Shown here: positions 1 to 8,707 of the stretch, one piece after another | Layout of the letters: every line of letters starts with the position of its first letter | Position numbering within the stretch: position 1 is the stretch's first letter | Assembly: GCA_030748485.1 (NCBI GenBank) | Contig: JASMLW010000005.1 | Span: forward strand, 1 to 35,670 | Origin: Pirellulaceae bacterium | GTDB taxonomy: Bacteria; Planctomycetota; Planctomycetia; Pirellulales; Pirellulaceae | DNA length: 35,670 nt | Reading direction: 5' to 3' | Translations under genes and position numbers: made by a program | The notes under the pieces: model-generated | The model's database searches: none | The model's input: only the letters and a program-made list of their open reading frames with translations | Told to the model about the DNA's origin: nothing

Positions 1-135
1 ATCGACGTCTGGGCCTACGGAATCAACGGCGCATCTGACTGGAAGGCGAGCGTCGATCGAGGAGTAACCGGCCTGATTGTGGACGATCTAGAAGCAGCAA
101 GAAAAACGTTCATCGGCCGATCCTCAGAACGTTAG
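1..135 (+). CDS. C-terminal fragment of a probable glycerophosphodiester phosphodiesterase
   Basis: Frame 1 is open from the window edge to a TAG at 133-135, giving the last 44 residues of a protein whose start lies outside. The fragment runs IDVWAYGINGASDW, then a short helix-like stretch, then RGVTGLIVDDLEAAR. It matches the end of the GDPD TIM barrel in layout: a strand with VW, an N-D/DW helix, then GV-G-I-xDD near the terminus. GDPD enzymes hydrolyse glycerophosphodiesters to glycerol-3-phosphate and an alcohol. The catalytic His and Glu residues lie upstream and cannot be checked. Another TIM-barrel enzyme with a similar tail is possible. Confidence 0.55.
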   Translation: MDVWAYGINGASDWKASVDRGVTGLIVDDLEAARKTFIGRSSER

Positions 136-241
136 CCGTAAAATCCGTCAGCATTCCTCACGAGCAATCTTCAAACCGGCGTCGTTTCTCGGCTCCATCG
201 CGATTACGGAGAGACGGCGAGAGATTTCGTCCTGCCGGGTG

Positions 242-1723
242 CTATTCGCGGCGCGTCTTGAGCTTGGCCTGCGCCTTCTTCCTCGCGGCTTCGGCGGCGA
301 ATTTCTTCTCGGCCTCGTCGCGCTCCTCCATCCGCTTCACGTACGTCTGGGCGATCTTCCGAACTCGCAGAATGTCCTTGTCGCCGCACTCGGGGTAACG
401 CTTGTCCGCCGCGCAAAGAGCGTCGACCAGATGCTGCTTGCCGGCTTTGTATTTCTCTTCTTCATAAGCGAACGCCATCAACTTGATGCTCTGAGCCAGT
501 TCGGCGATCGTCAGGTTCTTGCGGACTTCGCCGTCTTGCAAGATGTCGATCTCCTTCTTGGGCTTCTTCGGCAACGCCAGACTGCGCTCGACCACGATCT
601 CGTTTCCGGTCGCGATGTCGCGGTAATTGAGCCGCGCGGTGAGTGAGGCGGCGTCTTTTACTTTCGCTCCATCCGCCAAGCGGAATCGCACCAGCAAGAC
701 CTGCGTCGAGTGGTGGTTGAGGTCGTCGAGCCGCACGACGATGCGGTCTTTCTTGTACTGCGGCCGATAGCCGAAGAACTGCACGCACTCGAGGTTCTTG
801 TCGAACTCGAGCTCGACCGAGATGTTCCGCGCGACGGGCGACAACAGGCTCTCCAACTCCTCGATGAAGATCTTGCGAATGTCTTTGGCGTTGTCGACAA
901 AATGGATCAAGCCGCGTCCCGCCTTGGCCAGTTGCCGCAACAACTGGTGATTCAAATCGTTGCCCAATCCGATCGTGGAGACATCGAGGCCTTGCTTGTT
1001 GAATTCAAGCGACTCGGTGACGATCTGCTCTAGATCGGTGACGCCCGAGTTCGTTCGGCCATCGGTCAACAGGATGACGCGATTGGTCTTTTCGTCGTCG
1101 TAACCCGCGGCGATTTGCTCGTAGCCGAGCATCAATCCGGCGTGGATGTCGGTCGATCCGCCCGCCTCAATCGACTCGATGACTTGCTCGATACGTCTGG
1201 AGTTCTCAACAGGTCCGGCTTCGAGAATGACGTTCGCTTCGTGATTGAATCCGACCACCGCGACGCGATCGATCGGCCGCAGTCGCTCGACAAACGCCAG
1301 GATCGACTTCTTCACGTTGGCGATCCGGTCGCCCGACATCGAGCCGCTGTGGTCGATGACCAGCGCGACGTTCAGCGGCGGAATGTCTTGTTCGGCCGGG
1401 CGTTCGCGCGTCGCCAATCCGATCTGCAGAACCGCCTCGCGACCAGCCGAGCCAAACCGATCGGCTCCCCACCGCGCTTCAAAACCAACCGATTCACCCC
1501 GCTTGGGTGCGGCGATCCGGTGCTTGTGGAAATTGAAGTACTCCTCGACCAGAATCGCCCCCGGGTCGGGAGCCAAGCCGGCGCGACCCATGGACAGCGA
1601 CGCCGAGGAAACCCCGAACTGAGCAACGGCGGGACGCGACAGAATGGCGGTGATCGCCGCCGACAACAACAACGCAAAGAGAGCGCGCTTTACTACGACT
1701 GCTTCTACAGGCAACTTGGTCAT
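242..1723 (-). CDS. Secreted von Willebrand factor A (YfbK-type) domain protein
   Basis: A 493-residue protein starting at an ATG (1721-1723). It has an N-terminal hydrophobic segment (about residues 12-34, ending PAVAQ), consistent with export. A region near residue 60 (EEYFNFHKHRI) resembles the short N-terminal motif of YfbK-type proteins. The VWA domain spans about 118-295 and has a complete metal-ion-dependent adhesion site: D124-H-S-G-S128, T191 and T220-D221-G222. A beta-rich region follows (300-390), then a charged, helical, Lys/Glu/Ala-rich tail. VWA domains with an intact MIDAS bind protein partners through a divalent cation. The gene is transcribed alone, divergent from the next gene by about 170 bp. 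The partner is unknown. Confidence 0.85.
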   Translation of the reverse strand: MTKLPVEAVVVKRALFALLLSAAITAILSRPAVAQFGVSSASLSMGRAGLAPDPGAILVEEYFNFHKHRIAAPKRGESVGFEARWGADRFGSAGREAVLQIGLATRERPAEQDIPPLNVALVIDHSGSMSGDRIANVKKSILAFVERLRPIDRVAVVGFNHEANVILEAGPVENSRRIEQVIESIEAGGSTDIHAGLMLGYEQIAAGYDDEKTNRVILLTDGRTNSGVTDLEQIVTESLEFNKQGLDVSTIGLGNDLNHQLLRQLAKAGRGLIHFVDNAKDIRKIFIEELESLLSPVARNISVELEFDKNLECVQFFGYRPQYKKDRIVVRLDDLNHHSTQVLLVRFRLADGAKVKDAASLTARLNYRDIATGNEIVVERSLALPKKPKKEIDILQDGEVRKNLTIAELAQSIKLMAFAYEEEKYKAGKQHLVDALCAADKRYPECGDKDILRVRKIAQTYVKRMEERDEAEKKFAAEAARKKAQAKLKTRRE

Positions 1724-1896
1724 GGAGAGATCCTAGTCTTGAATCTTTGGTGAGTTGCCTTGCCCGGCGCTCTCAGCATATCGCTTCGCATCCAACGAAG
1801 TCAAAACCGATCGGGGCAAGATGCGCAGGAACTGAGTTCGTGGGACGGCTACAATGGGCGCCGAACACAAACTCCTGACCATTCCAGGGTGGCCAA

Positions 1897-4698
1897 ATGA
1901 AGAACGATTTCCGAGCAACAGCTCGCTTTGCGTGTGGCCCCGCCACTTTTCCGTTACTTGTCGTTCTCTTGTTGTCGCGGTCGCTATGCGGCGCCGAGTC
2001 GATCTGGATGGAGGCCGAGCATTTCTCCGGCATCCGCGGATTCTGTTGGCCGCTGGGCGACGACAAACGAAAGATGCGGGAAACGGATGGCCATTGGGGA
2101 CTTTCCGGGCCAGGTTGGGCGGCCGAGTGGAATCAAGGCGGCGAGAGCGGCTTTCTGTCGATCGCCACCGGAGCCGACGACGACCGCGCCGTCGTCACTC
2201 GAACGATCGAAGTTCCAGCCGACGGCGAGTATCGACTGTGGGTCCGCTACGGCGATTGGCGAGAAAAGACGGAGCGGTTCCAAGTTCGAATCGAGCAAGA
2301 CGGAGCGGCGGCTTGGACGGGCAGGTATGGCGAACGCCCGCTGGTCGAAGAAGACAACGTGATGAAGTTGTACTGGGGTTGGGCGTTCGTCTGGGATTCC
2401 CGCGCGACGAAACTCAAAAAGGGGACCGCTCGCGTCAGCCTGGTCTCGACCACGAAAGACCCCGAGCCGCGCCAAGTCGATGTGCTCGTTCTCACCAGCG
2501 ACACGCGCTATCGTCCCCGTATCAAAGACCGGCCGGCCAATCCGGCGTGGCGGCTGCTCGAAACCTATCGTCGAGGGGTGCCGCGGGATCTCGAGCCGTT
2601 GGCGCGGCGAGCCCCCAACTTCGATTTTCCAAAGGACTGGCGGACGCGAACATTTCGCGACAAAGACTTCCTCTACCTGTGGAACGTCAGCCACACCAAA
2701 CCACTCGACACCTGGTTGAGCGACAAGCCGGATCGCGTCCGCTTCCCATACAACATCATCGACAAGGAGACGCGCGAGGAGTTTGACGCGAAATACGGCG
2801 GCCGCGACGATGTGCCGATCTTCTCGGATCCACGCATCACACCGACTTTTCACGGAGTCGGCGCCGGCGTCTTCTTTACCGATCCCAAAACGGGCGAAGT
2901 CAACGAAACGGGCCAGCGGTTCGCAGCTTGGCTGGAGAAGAACCCCGACCGCGCCTGGGCGATGATGATGAACTATCACCCGGGTAAGCCGATCGGCGAC
3001 AAAGGAGTCGCCCTTTACCAGAAATATCGCGACCGCTATGTCGGTTCGATCGCGGGGGAGAGTCTCGGTTATTTCTACCCACCGGCGGCGGAGATGAAAG
3101 CGGCGACGGCGACCGCCCAGTCGAGACGCGACCTGGTCCGCGCGTTCGCGCCGCTCACGCTGCGGCACAACGCCGAGAAGTACCGCAAGGTCTACGGCCG
3201 CGACCTCGACAAGAACGCCTACGAGGACGTGATCTCTTGTCTCTCCGTCGGCAACATCGCCTTCGCGCCGCTCTGTAGCGACTGGGGATCGCGCGTCGTC
3301 GGTTACGAGTCGGCCACGGCGACATCATCGGTGCTCAACATGCGATGGGCTTTCATGCGTGGAGCGGCGCGGCAGCACGGCCGGTTGGCGGCCACTTATC
3401 GCAGTTGCAACTTCGGCGACTCGTCGACCATTTTCTCGAACACCAGCAGCTTTCACTCGCCGCAGAATATGCTGGACAACTACTATTCTGTTTTTTCCGG
3501 CGCGGGGATGACGTGGTACAAGTTCGACATCTGGTACCAGTACATGGCCGGCTCGTCGATGTTCTATCACGAACAGGGCTTCGACGAATTCTGGCGGCCG
3601 GGCGGCACGACGGCGGCGGGAGTCAAGGAAGTTCAACTCTCTCCCAAAGGCAAGTTGGTCGATCGATTCTTGCGAGTCACGGCGGCCGAGCCGGATCGCG
3701 GCAGCCCGTTCACTCCGGTCGCGTTCTTGGTCGATCACGCCCACGGCTGGGAGCCGGCTCCGTTCTGGCCCAACTCGTTTAAGAATTGGCACCAACAGCA
3801 AGACCGGTTCCTCTACGGCGATCACGAACGGATGCTCGAAGAGTGGTTCTGGACGGCGTACTACCCGATCGGACCCGAGAGCGAGCGGCCGATGACCGGC
3901 ACGAACGAGGTTTACTTGCCGGGAGTCTTCGGCGACATCTTCGATGTGATCTTCGCCTACCCGGACGTGTCGAAGTGGCGAACGATCGACACCTATCCGG
4001 TCGTCATCGCCGCCGGAGACATCGAATTGTCGGCCGCCGAAGGCCAGCGACTCGCCAAGTATGTCGACGACGGCGGCACGCTGCTGGTCGCCGACACGCA
4101 TCTCACCGGCCCCGGAGCCGCCGCGCTGCGGTTGCCGGCCGCCGGAAAACTTCGCGAAGCCAATGCGTATCGCTGGCTGATGAAGAATGGCGATCCGCCT
4201 GAGGACGATCCAAGTCACGCCTCCCCCGCGTTTCGGTACCGTCCGATTCCCGCCGACGCCGGGCGGCCGCTGGCGACGACCGCGACAGGCGACGTCTTCT
4301 GTACGGCGATCGATCGCGGCCGCGGACGAATCGTCTATCTGTCGACGCCGCGGGGACTTTCGATCACCAAGCAAGCTCACCCCGTCGTCGCTCGACTGAT
4401 GGCGCACTTGTCGCGAGGCTTGATGCCGGTGGAAGTCGACGGCGACGTGCAGTGGATGGTCAACAGGACGAAGGCCGGCTGGACGGTCACGCTGCTCAAC
4501 CCGGCCGGGCAATCCAAACCGCAACAGGGGATCACGCCGACCGATTTCCGCGAAAACCGGGCCGTCACGATCCGCTCGCACATCCCCATTCGCAAGGCGC
4601 GCGACCAGTTGCTTCCCGACGACCCGCTGGTCGTTAAGGACAACGCGGTGCGCTGCGAAGTCTCCGCGGGCGGCGTGCGGCTGATCCAGCTGCAGTAG
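1897..4698 (+). CDS. Large secreted carbohydrate-related protein (CBM-like plus barrel plus GATase-like domain)
   Basis: A 933-residue protein starting at an ATG behind a GGGTGG ribosome site. The signal peptide is about residues 1-33 (ending LCGAES). Residues 36-203 look like a beta-sandwich carbohydrate-binding module: it opens WMEAEHFSG, followed by GEYRLWVRYGDW and a long DVLVLT strand, as in proteins that bind decorated sugars. The middle (about 230-680) is rich in Trp, Tyr and His and reads like a barrel enzyme, with motifs such as AMMMNYHPGKP and GESLGYFYPP. From about 688 to 840 a Rossmann-like domain (PVVIAAGD, then YVDDGGTLLVAD) resembles the glutamine-amidotransferase-like domain beside many beta-galactosidases. 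I cannot assign an exact glycoside hydrolase family or catalytic acids. A role in polysaccharide breakdown is inferred. Confidence 0.7.
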   Translation: MKNDFRATARFACGPATFPLLVVLLLSRSLCGAESIWMEAEHFSGIRGFCWPLGDDKRKMRETDGHWGLSGPGWAAEWNQGGESGFLSIATGADDDRAVVTRTIEVPADGEYRLWVRYGDWREKTERFQVRIEQDGAAAWTGRYGERPLVEEDNVMKLYWGWAFVWDSRATKLKKGTARVSLVSTTKDPEPRQVDVLVLTSDTRYRPRIKDRPANPAWRLLETYRRGVPRDLEPLARRAPNFDFPKDWRTRTFRDKDFLYLWNVSHTKPLDTWLSDKPDRVRFPYNIIDKETREEFDAKYGGRDDVPIFSDPRITPTFHGVGAGVFFTDPKTGEVNETGQRFAAWLEKNPDRAWAMMMNYHPGKPIGDKGVALYQKYRDRYVGSIAGESLGYFYPPAAEMKAATATAQSRRDLVRAFAPLTLRHNAEKYRKVYGRDLDKNAYEDVISCLSVGNIAFAPLCSDWGSRVVGYESATATSSVLNMRWAFMRGAARQHGRLAATYRSCNFGDSSTIFSNTSSFHSPQNMLDNYYSVFSGAGMTWYKFDIWYQYMAGSSMFYHEQGFDEFWRPGGTTAAGVKEVQLSPKGKLVDRFLRVTAAEPDRGSPFTPVAFLVDHAHGWEPAPFWPNSFKNWHQQQDRFLYGDHERMLEEWFWTAYYPIGPESERPMTGTNEVYLPGVFGDIFDVIFAYPDVSKWRTIDTYPVVIAAGDIELSAAEGQRLAKYVDDGGTLLVADTHLTGPGAAALRLPAAGKLREANAYRWLMKNGDPPEDDPSHASPAFRYRPIPADAGRPLATTATGDVFCTAIDRGRGRIVYLSTPRGLSITKQAHPVVARLMAHLSRGLMPVEVDGDVQWMVNRTKAGWTVTLLNPAGQSKPQQGITPTDFRENRAVTIRSHIPIRKARDQLLPDDPLVVKDNAVRCEVSAGGVRLIQLQ

Positions 4699-4722
4699 AT
4701 CGCCGAGAGCAACGTCGATCAG

Positions 4723-4739
4723 CGTCGCGCGGCGCGACG
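4723..4739. terminator. Perfect GC hairpin between two convergent genes
   Basis: A 7-bp perfect stem (CGTCGCG/CGCGACG) closes a 3-nt CGG loop in the 49-bp gap between convergent stops at 4698 and 4748. There is no T-tract on either strand, so it is not a classical intrinsic terminator. A symmetric hairpin could still mark transcript ends for both genes. Chance occurrence in GC-rich DNA is possible. Confidence 0.35.
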
Positions 4740-4747
4740 ATGTGGCG

Positions 4748-6226
4748 TTATCGCTTGACGCCAAAGGCGTAGAGTGTGTGGTGAGTTCGCACGTAGATGA
4801 CGCCGTCGACAACGGCCGGCGTCGCGTAGACGGGATCGCCCATATCGTTCACGGCCACGATCTTCCCTTTGTCGCCCAAGTGAATGACACTGATCTTGCC
4901 GTCGCCTGACGCCGTGTAAAGATGCTCGCCGGCGATTACGGGCGACGCGTAGTGAGTGCCTCGACCCCGCGTTCTCAGTCGGTAGTCGCGGTTGCCCGTT
5001 TTCAGGTCGATGCAAGTGAGGATGCCGCCATTCTTGACGAAGTACGCGCGGCCCCGATAGTGCAACGGCGAGGGCACTTCCGGTATTCCCTCTTTGGCGA
5101 GCCGCCTGATCCGATCGTCCGAAACTTCGCCCGCGGACTTGAGCGGAATCGCCAGCAGCCCGTGTTCGGTGTATCGCGTTCGCCGCTGGGCGTCCTTTTG
5201 CAACCAGCGTTCCCATTCGGCGGAGTTGATCTTGCCGTTCTTGTCAGCGTCGACGTAGGCGAACCTCAAAGGGGCTCCATTCTGCGGAGCTTCAACGCCT
5301 TCGGACCGATGGAAAATCATCAGCCGAGGAAACTCCTTTCCGCCAATCATCTTGTCCCCGTCTCGGTCGCGGTCGGCGAGTAGCTTCTCGAACGACGGCA
5401 ACGTCGGTGTGAGCGATGCTTCGCCGGTTTGGTTCCAAGTCGCGACGATCACTTCATCGCCCGCCAGGATCGGCGTGCTGGTTGCTGTCGTCGCACATCT
5501 CAATCGCCAGACTCGCTCGCCGCTGGCGAGATCGAGAGCCTGTACGGCTCGCGCCGAATGCAGAATCACCGCGCCGTTGGCGACGATGGGCGTCGCCGTG
5601 CAGGCCACGTCGGTTGAAAACTTCTCGCTCTGTTGCACTTTCCAGAGTTCTTCGCCAGTGCGTTTGTCGAGCGCCCAGGCGAAGTGGTCAACGTAGTTGC
5701 CCCGATAGAGAATCACGCGATCGCCTGTGATGATCGGTGACGTCGCGTTGCCCGCATACGACTTGGTCAGCGGGAGCCTCCGCTCCCATTGCACGTTTCC
5801 GCTCAGGTCATAGCAGAACAGACCGCAGGAACCAAAGTAAGCGACGACGCGCTCGCCGTCAGATGCGGGCGTACTGCTGGCGGGATTGAATGATGGGTGG
5901 CCGCGTTCAATTTCGTCCGCCGGGACTTCACGCCGCCAACGCGTCTGACCCGTTCGACGATCGAGGCAAACGACAGCGAGCTCTTTCCGCTGAGCGTCAA
6001 AGGTCGTCAACAAGATCACGTCGCCGACGATGCACGGCGACGAGTGTCCCGATTCCAGCTTCGCGCTCCACAGTTCGTTGCGTCCTGGCGAGAATTCGAC
6101 AGGAGCCTTCGTCGGCGAGACGCCGTTGCTGTTGTCGCCGCGGAACTGCGGCCAGTCCGCCCCCCAGGCAGTCGCCGAACAGAGCAGGGCGAGCAAGGCG
6201 AGCAAGGCGATGGAGAATCGTCGCAT
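4748..6226 (-). CDS. Secreted PQQ-like beta-propeller protein with two EF-hands
   Basis: A 492-residue protein. I chose the ATG at 6224-6226 because it begins directly with a signal peptide (MRRFSIALLALLALL, cleaved near WG-AD). An in-frame start further upstream would put an unrelated leader before it. The mature part opens DWPQFRGDNSNG, the hallmark of planctomycete PQQ-repeat propellers related to BamB. Blades with repeats such as VVCLDRRTGQTRW and WALDKRTGEELWKV follow. Two EF-hand loops interrupt the propeller: DRDRDGDKMIGGKEF from about residue 284 and DADKNGKINSAEW from about 325. The propeller then resumes (CIDLKTGNRDY). Such proteins are exported. Whether this one binds PQQ or is a structural or binding propeller cannot be told. 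The EF-hands suggest calcium binding. Confidence 0.85.
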   Translation of the reverse strand: MRRFSIALLALLALLCSATAWGADWPQFRGDNSNGVSPTKAPVEFSPGRNELWSAKLESGHSSPCIVGDVILLTTFDAQRKELAVVCLDRRTGQTRWRREVPADEIERGHPSFNPASSTPASDGERVVAYFGSCGLFCYDLSGNVQWERRLPLTKSYAGNATSPIITGDRVILYRGNYVDHFAWALDKRTGEELWKVQQSEKFSTDVACTATPIVANGAVILHSARAVQALDLASGERVWRLRCATTATSTPILAGDEVIVATWNQTGEASLTPTLPSFEKLLADRDRDGDKMIGGKEFPRLMIFHRSEGVEAPQNGAPLRFAYVDADKNGKINSAEWERWLQKDAQRRTRYTEHGLLAIPLKSAGEVSDDRIRRLAKEGIPEVPSPLHYRGRAYFVKNGGILTCIDLKTGNRDYRLRTRGRGTHYASPVIAGEHLYTASGDGKISVIHLGDKGKIVAVNDMGDPVYATPAVVDGVIYVRTHHTLYAFGVKR

Positions 6227-6349
6227 GGATTTCGTACCTGTATTGAAGTGAAGCCACCGTCGTAGTCCGCCGTCGTCACACACGATGCAGCGGCATTGTT
6301 ACAAGCCGGCGGCCGGCAGCCAAGACCGGCGCTTGGCGTGCACAGGATT

Positions 6350-6826
6350 CTAGTCGAACTTCACTTCGATGCTCTTTTGGCCGGTCGACTCGAGGAACTC
6401 GATGCAGAGCTGCACGAAGTTCTTTTCACTCTCCACATCTGGCGGTTCGGCATACTCGACAACCTCGTTTCCTTCGGCTCGCAGGTTGTCTAGAAACGTG
6501 TCAGCCATGTTGGGTTCACGCTCCATGTTCGCGAAGTCTTTGGTCTCCAATACTTCCGCCGCGGTGCGAAATTGATCGAGTGTGATGTTGAGCGCGGCTC
6601 CGTTTCCCGAGCAGCCGGCGTAGGCCTCGTCCATGACGCCCAGCGCCAGATAGAGCACTTGATTGAGCGGACTCGTCGCCGAACGACGGTTGCAGGCGAC
6701 CTTGGTCAACCTCTCGAATTCCTGATAACGTTCGAACCAACCGTCATCGTTGTTGTCGAGATCGTATTGCTCAGCAAGTTCCTCGTATTCGACGCCCGGT
6801 CGCATTGCTGTGATGTCGTGTCCCAT
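6350..6826 (-). CDS. Acidic hypothetical protein, no recognised family
   Basis: A 158-residue protein from the ATG at 6824-6826. A TTG nine bases further upstream (6833-6835) is an alternative start with no better ribosome site. There is no signal peptide or membrane segment, so it is probably cytoplasmic. The sequence is acidic and mostly helical, with an Asp/Asn-rich stretch near the N-terminus (DLDNNDDGW) and a C-terminus ending KSIEVKFD. I do not recognise the family. It has the composition and frame integrity of a real gene and is followed by a 123-bp gap. A 12-bp tandem repeat lies about 25 bp upstream of the start. Confidence 0.6.
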   Translation of the reverse strand: MGHDITAMRPGVEYEELAEQYDLDNNDDGWFERYQEFERLTKVACNRRSATSPLNQVLYLALGVMDEAYAGCSGNGAALNITLDQFRTAAEVLETKDFANMEREPNMADTFLDNLRAEGNEVVEYAEPPDVESEKNFVQLCIEFLESTGQKSIEVKFD

Positions 6827-6851
6827 GATCGCCAATCAAGAGAGCCGTAAT

Positions 6852-6899
6852 GATTCGGACGCCGATTCGGACGCTGATTCGGACGCCGATTCGGACGCC
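6852..6899. repeat. Four tandem copies of a 12-bp unit GATTCGGACGCY
   Basis: Four head-to-tail copies of GATTCGGACGCC cover 48 bp, with one C-to-T change in the second copy. The array sits just upstream of the minus-strand gene starting at 6826. In one plus-strand frame it reads Asp-Ser-Asp-Ala repeats, but no convincing gene carries it there. The unit length is a multiple of three, so this may be the remnant of an SD-type coding repeat or simple slippage. Confidence 0.8.
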
Positions 6900-7012
6900 G
6901 TCGTTGGTATCAGGAAACGACGGCGAGCACAATGGTCTGTTCGCGCTCGGGGCGTCGGCGGCGGCTGTCACTGGGCGTATTTTTCGGAAAGACAACGCGC
7001 GAAGGTGTTGGC

Positions 7013-7481
7013 TCACACCTTGCGACGCTTACGCGACTTGGCGGCTTTACTCGAGTCCAATAGGGCGAGTGTGCGCCGGGGCGCGATAAGTCGATAGCTG
7101 CCGACAACTAATCGTTCGATCTCCTCCCAGTCGTCGAAGACGGCCGGATCGATCGACACCCAACCGCCCCCCGGGCGACTGTAGGGAGCTTTGTCGATGC
7201 CCGGCAACATCATCATCAGTTCGGACTCGCGGGGTTCGATCTTGAGTCTCAGTTGCGGGCGACCCTGGTCTTCGCCGCACCCAAACGTCGGCGGTCGTCC
7301 GATACATGCTCATCGGACGTTGACCGCCGTAGAAACTCTCCTCCGCATCGGGCAGCTCCTCGAAGACAACGTCGCGCAGAGCTTTGGCGATCAGCTGTAC
7401 GGCGCGCGACTTGCCGCGGATGACGCCGCTGAAGCTGCGCGGGTTTGTCGACTTGGGAGCACTCGCTTTCTTCTTGGCCAT
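7013..7481 (-). pseudogene. MmcQ/YjbR-like protein gene with one frameshift
   Basis: Two overlapping reading frames join into one plausible YjbR-fold protein. The first frame, from the ATG at 7479-7481 (MAKKKASAPK), gives AKALRDVVFEELPDAEESFY, then GGQRPMSMYRTTADV. Near 7280-7290, at a TTTGGG run, sense shifts to another frame, giving CGEDQGRPQLRLKIEP, then LPGIDKAPYSRPGGGWVSID and SYRLIAPRRTLALLD, ending at 7013. The second half has the YjbR pattern: an LPGI/Y segment, WV-I, then a helix ending SYRLIAP. YjbR/MmcQ proteins are small cytoplasmic proteins with a CyaY-like fold, often of unknown role. Either the gene is recently inactivated or the assembly lost or gained a base. A lysine/arginine tail (KAAKSRKRRKV) ends the product. 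Confidence 0.65.
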
Positions 7482-7573
7482 GGCGTGTCGTGAATCGCGT
7501 GTGGAGAACTGAGGCTGGGTCGCCAACTGTTGTTTAAGGACTCGATTCTACTGCAAGTCCGCCGCCCGATTGT

Positions 7574-7603
7574 TCACTGCAGGTCACTGCAGGTCACTGC
7601 AGG
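7574..7603. repeat. Three tandem copies of TCACTGCAGG
   Basis: Three perfect head-to-tail 10-bp units lie between the frameshifted YjbR-like gene and the stop of the glycosyltransferase gene. Each unit carries a CTGCAG palindrome. Simple slippage is the likeliest explanation. No gene covers it. Confidence 0.8.
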
Positions 7604-7627
7604 ATTGGCCGTCGCTGAGCCGGTGGA

Positions 7628-8623
7628 CTAGGCGACGAACCAGGCGTCGCGGCCGCAGACGTAGTTTCGCTTTTCGATTTGCGGCAAGATCGTGGGCCGC
7701 GCTCCGTCGGCTCCGACCGCGATCAGGAGAGGTGTTCCGTCCGCGCCGGCCAGATCGCTCGGGTGGACGACGTTCACGCCGTGCATTTGGCCGCCGACTT
7801 TGCGCCCGTCGACCTCATAGGCTCGCCGCACTTCGATGTTATTCTCTTGGAGCCAGCGCAACCATGGCTTGCCCGTTTGCCCCACGCCCCAGAGATCGAC
7901 GAGCGGCGCGCCGTTCAGTGGACCGGTCAACAAGTGTCGGCGGCGGCAGCGAGCGAACGCGTCGGCCGAGTACCGTGAGTCGTTGCGGGTGAGCCGGTCG
8001 GCTCCGTCGCTCCAGTCGAACAGTATTTCCCTCACTTTTCCGAACCTCATGCCGGCCGCCGCGGCGCGGAGCATCAGGTCGTAATCCTCGGGAAGTTCGT
8101 CGTCGCGAAAACCGAGTTCAAAATACGATCGACGCGCGAGTATCGTCGGGTTGACCAGCGGAAACTCGACAAATCGCAGCGCCGCGATCTGTTCACTCTC
8201 GATCGTCTCGTCATTGATCCACCGCTCGTAACGACTCATCGAACGGCTCGCCTGGCCCGCCTCGTCGACAATGCGAACCCGGCAACCGACCGCGTCGAAA
8301 TCGTGGGAGGTTAGCAGGTGGAGTTGGCGTTCGAGTTTCGTGGGATGGGCGAAGTCGTCGGCGTCCATGCGAGCGATCAAGGGAGTGTCGGCCAACTGGA
8401 CGGCGGCGTTCGTCGCGGCGGCGACTCCACCATGTGTTCGGGGGACGAATCGCAGCCGCGGGTCGCCGACCTGCCGGACCGCGTCCGCCGTTCCGTCCGT
8501 CGAACCGTCATCGACGACGATCAGGCGGATGTCGTGAAGCGTCTGGTCAAGAATGGAACCGATCGCGCGGCCAATGGTGGGAGCCGCGTTGAACACCGGC
8601 AGAACGACCGTTACTTCACACAT
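7628..8623 (-). CDS. Family 2 glycosyltransferase with C-terminal Rossmann-like domain
   Basis: A 331-residue protein starting at the ATG 8621-8623. The N-terminal GT-A domain has the standard GT2 features: VTVVLPVFNAAPTIGRAI, VVDDGSTDGT with D38/D39 for the nucleotide, and the metal-binding MDADD at 86-90. After about residue 225 a second domain starts, with LWGVGQTGKPWLRWL (a glycine-rich nucleotide-binding-like turn), a YEVDGRKVGG strand, PLLIAVGADGAR and a terminal GRDAWFVA. I recall the same tail on other bacterial GT2 enzymes. The enzyme should transfer a sugar from a nucleotide sugar to a glycan or lipid acceptor in the cytoplasm. It stands alone: no polysaccharide export genes are near. 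Confidence 0.9.
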   Translation of the reverse strand: MCEVTVVLPVFNAAPTIGRAIGSILDQTLHDIRLIVVDDGSTDGTADAVRQVGDPRLRFVPRTHGGVAAATNAAVQLADTPLIARMDADDFAHPTKLERQLHLLTSHDFDAVGCRVRIVDEAGQASRSMSRYERWINDETIESEQIAALRFVEFPLVNPTILARRSYFELGFRDDELPEDYDLMLRAAAAGMRFGKVREILFDWSDGADRLTRNDSRYSADAFARCRRRHLLTGPLNGAPLVDLWGVGQTGKPWLRWLQENNIEVRRAYEVDGRKVGGQMHGVNVVHPSDLAGADGTPLLIAVGADGARPTILPQIEKRNYVCGRDAWFVA

Positions 8624-8707
8624 CGCCTGGAGTGGAGAGACGAAAACCGACCCTGATTCAGTTAGCCTTTAGACATTGGCCATCAGGTTTTAGGCGCCAG
8701 TCCGTCT

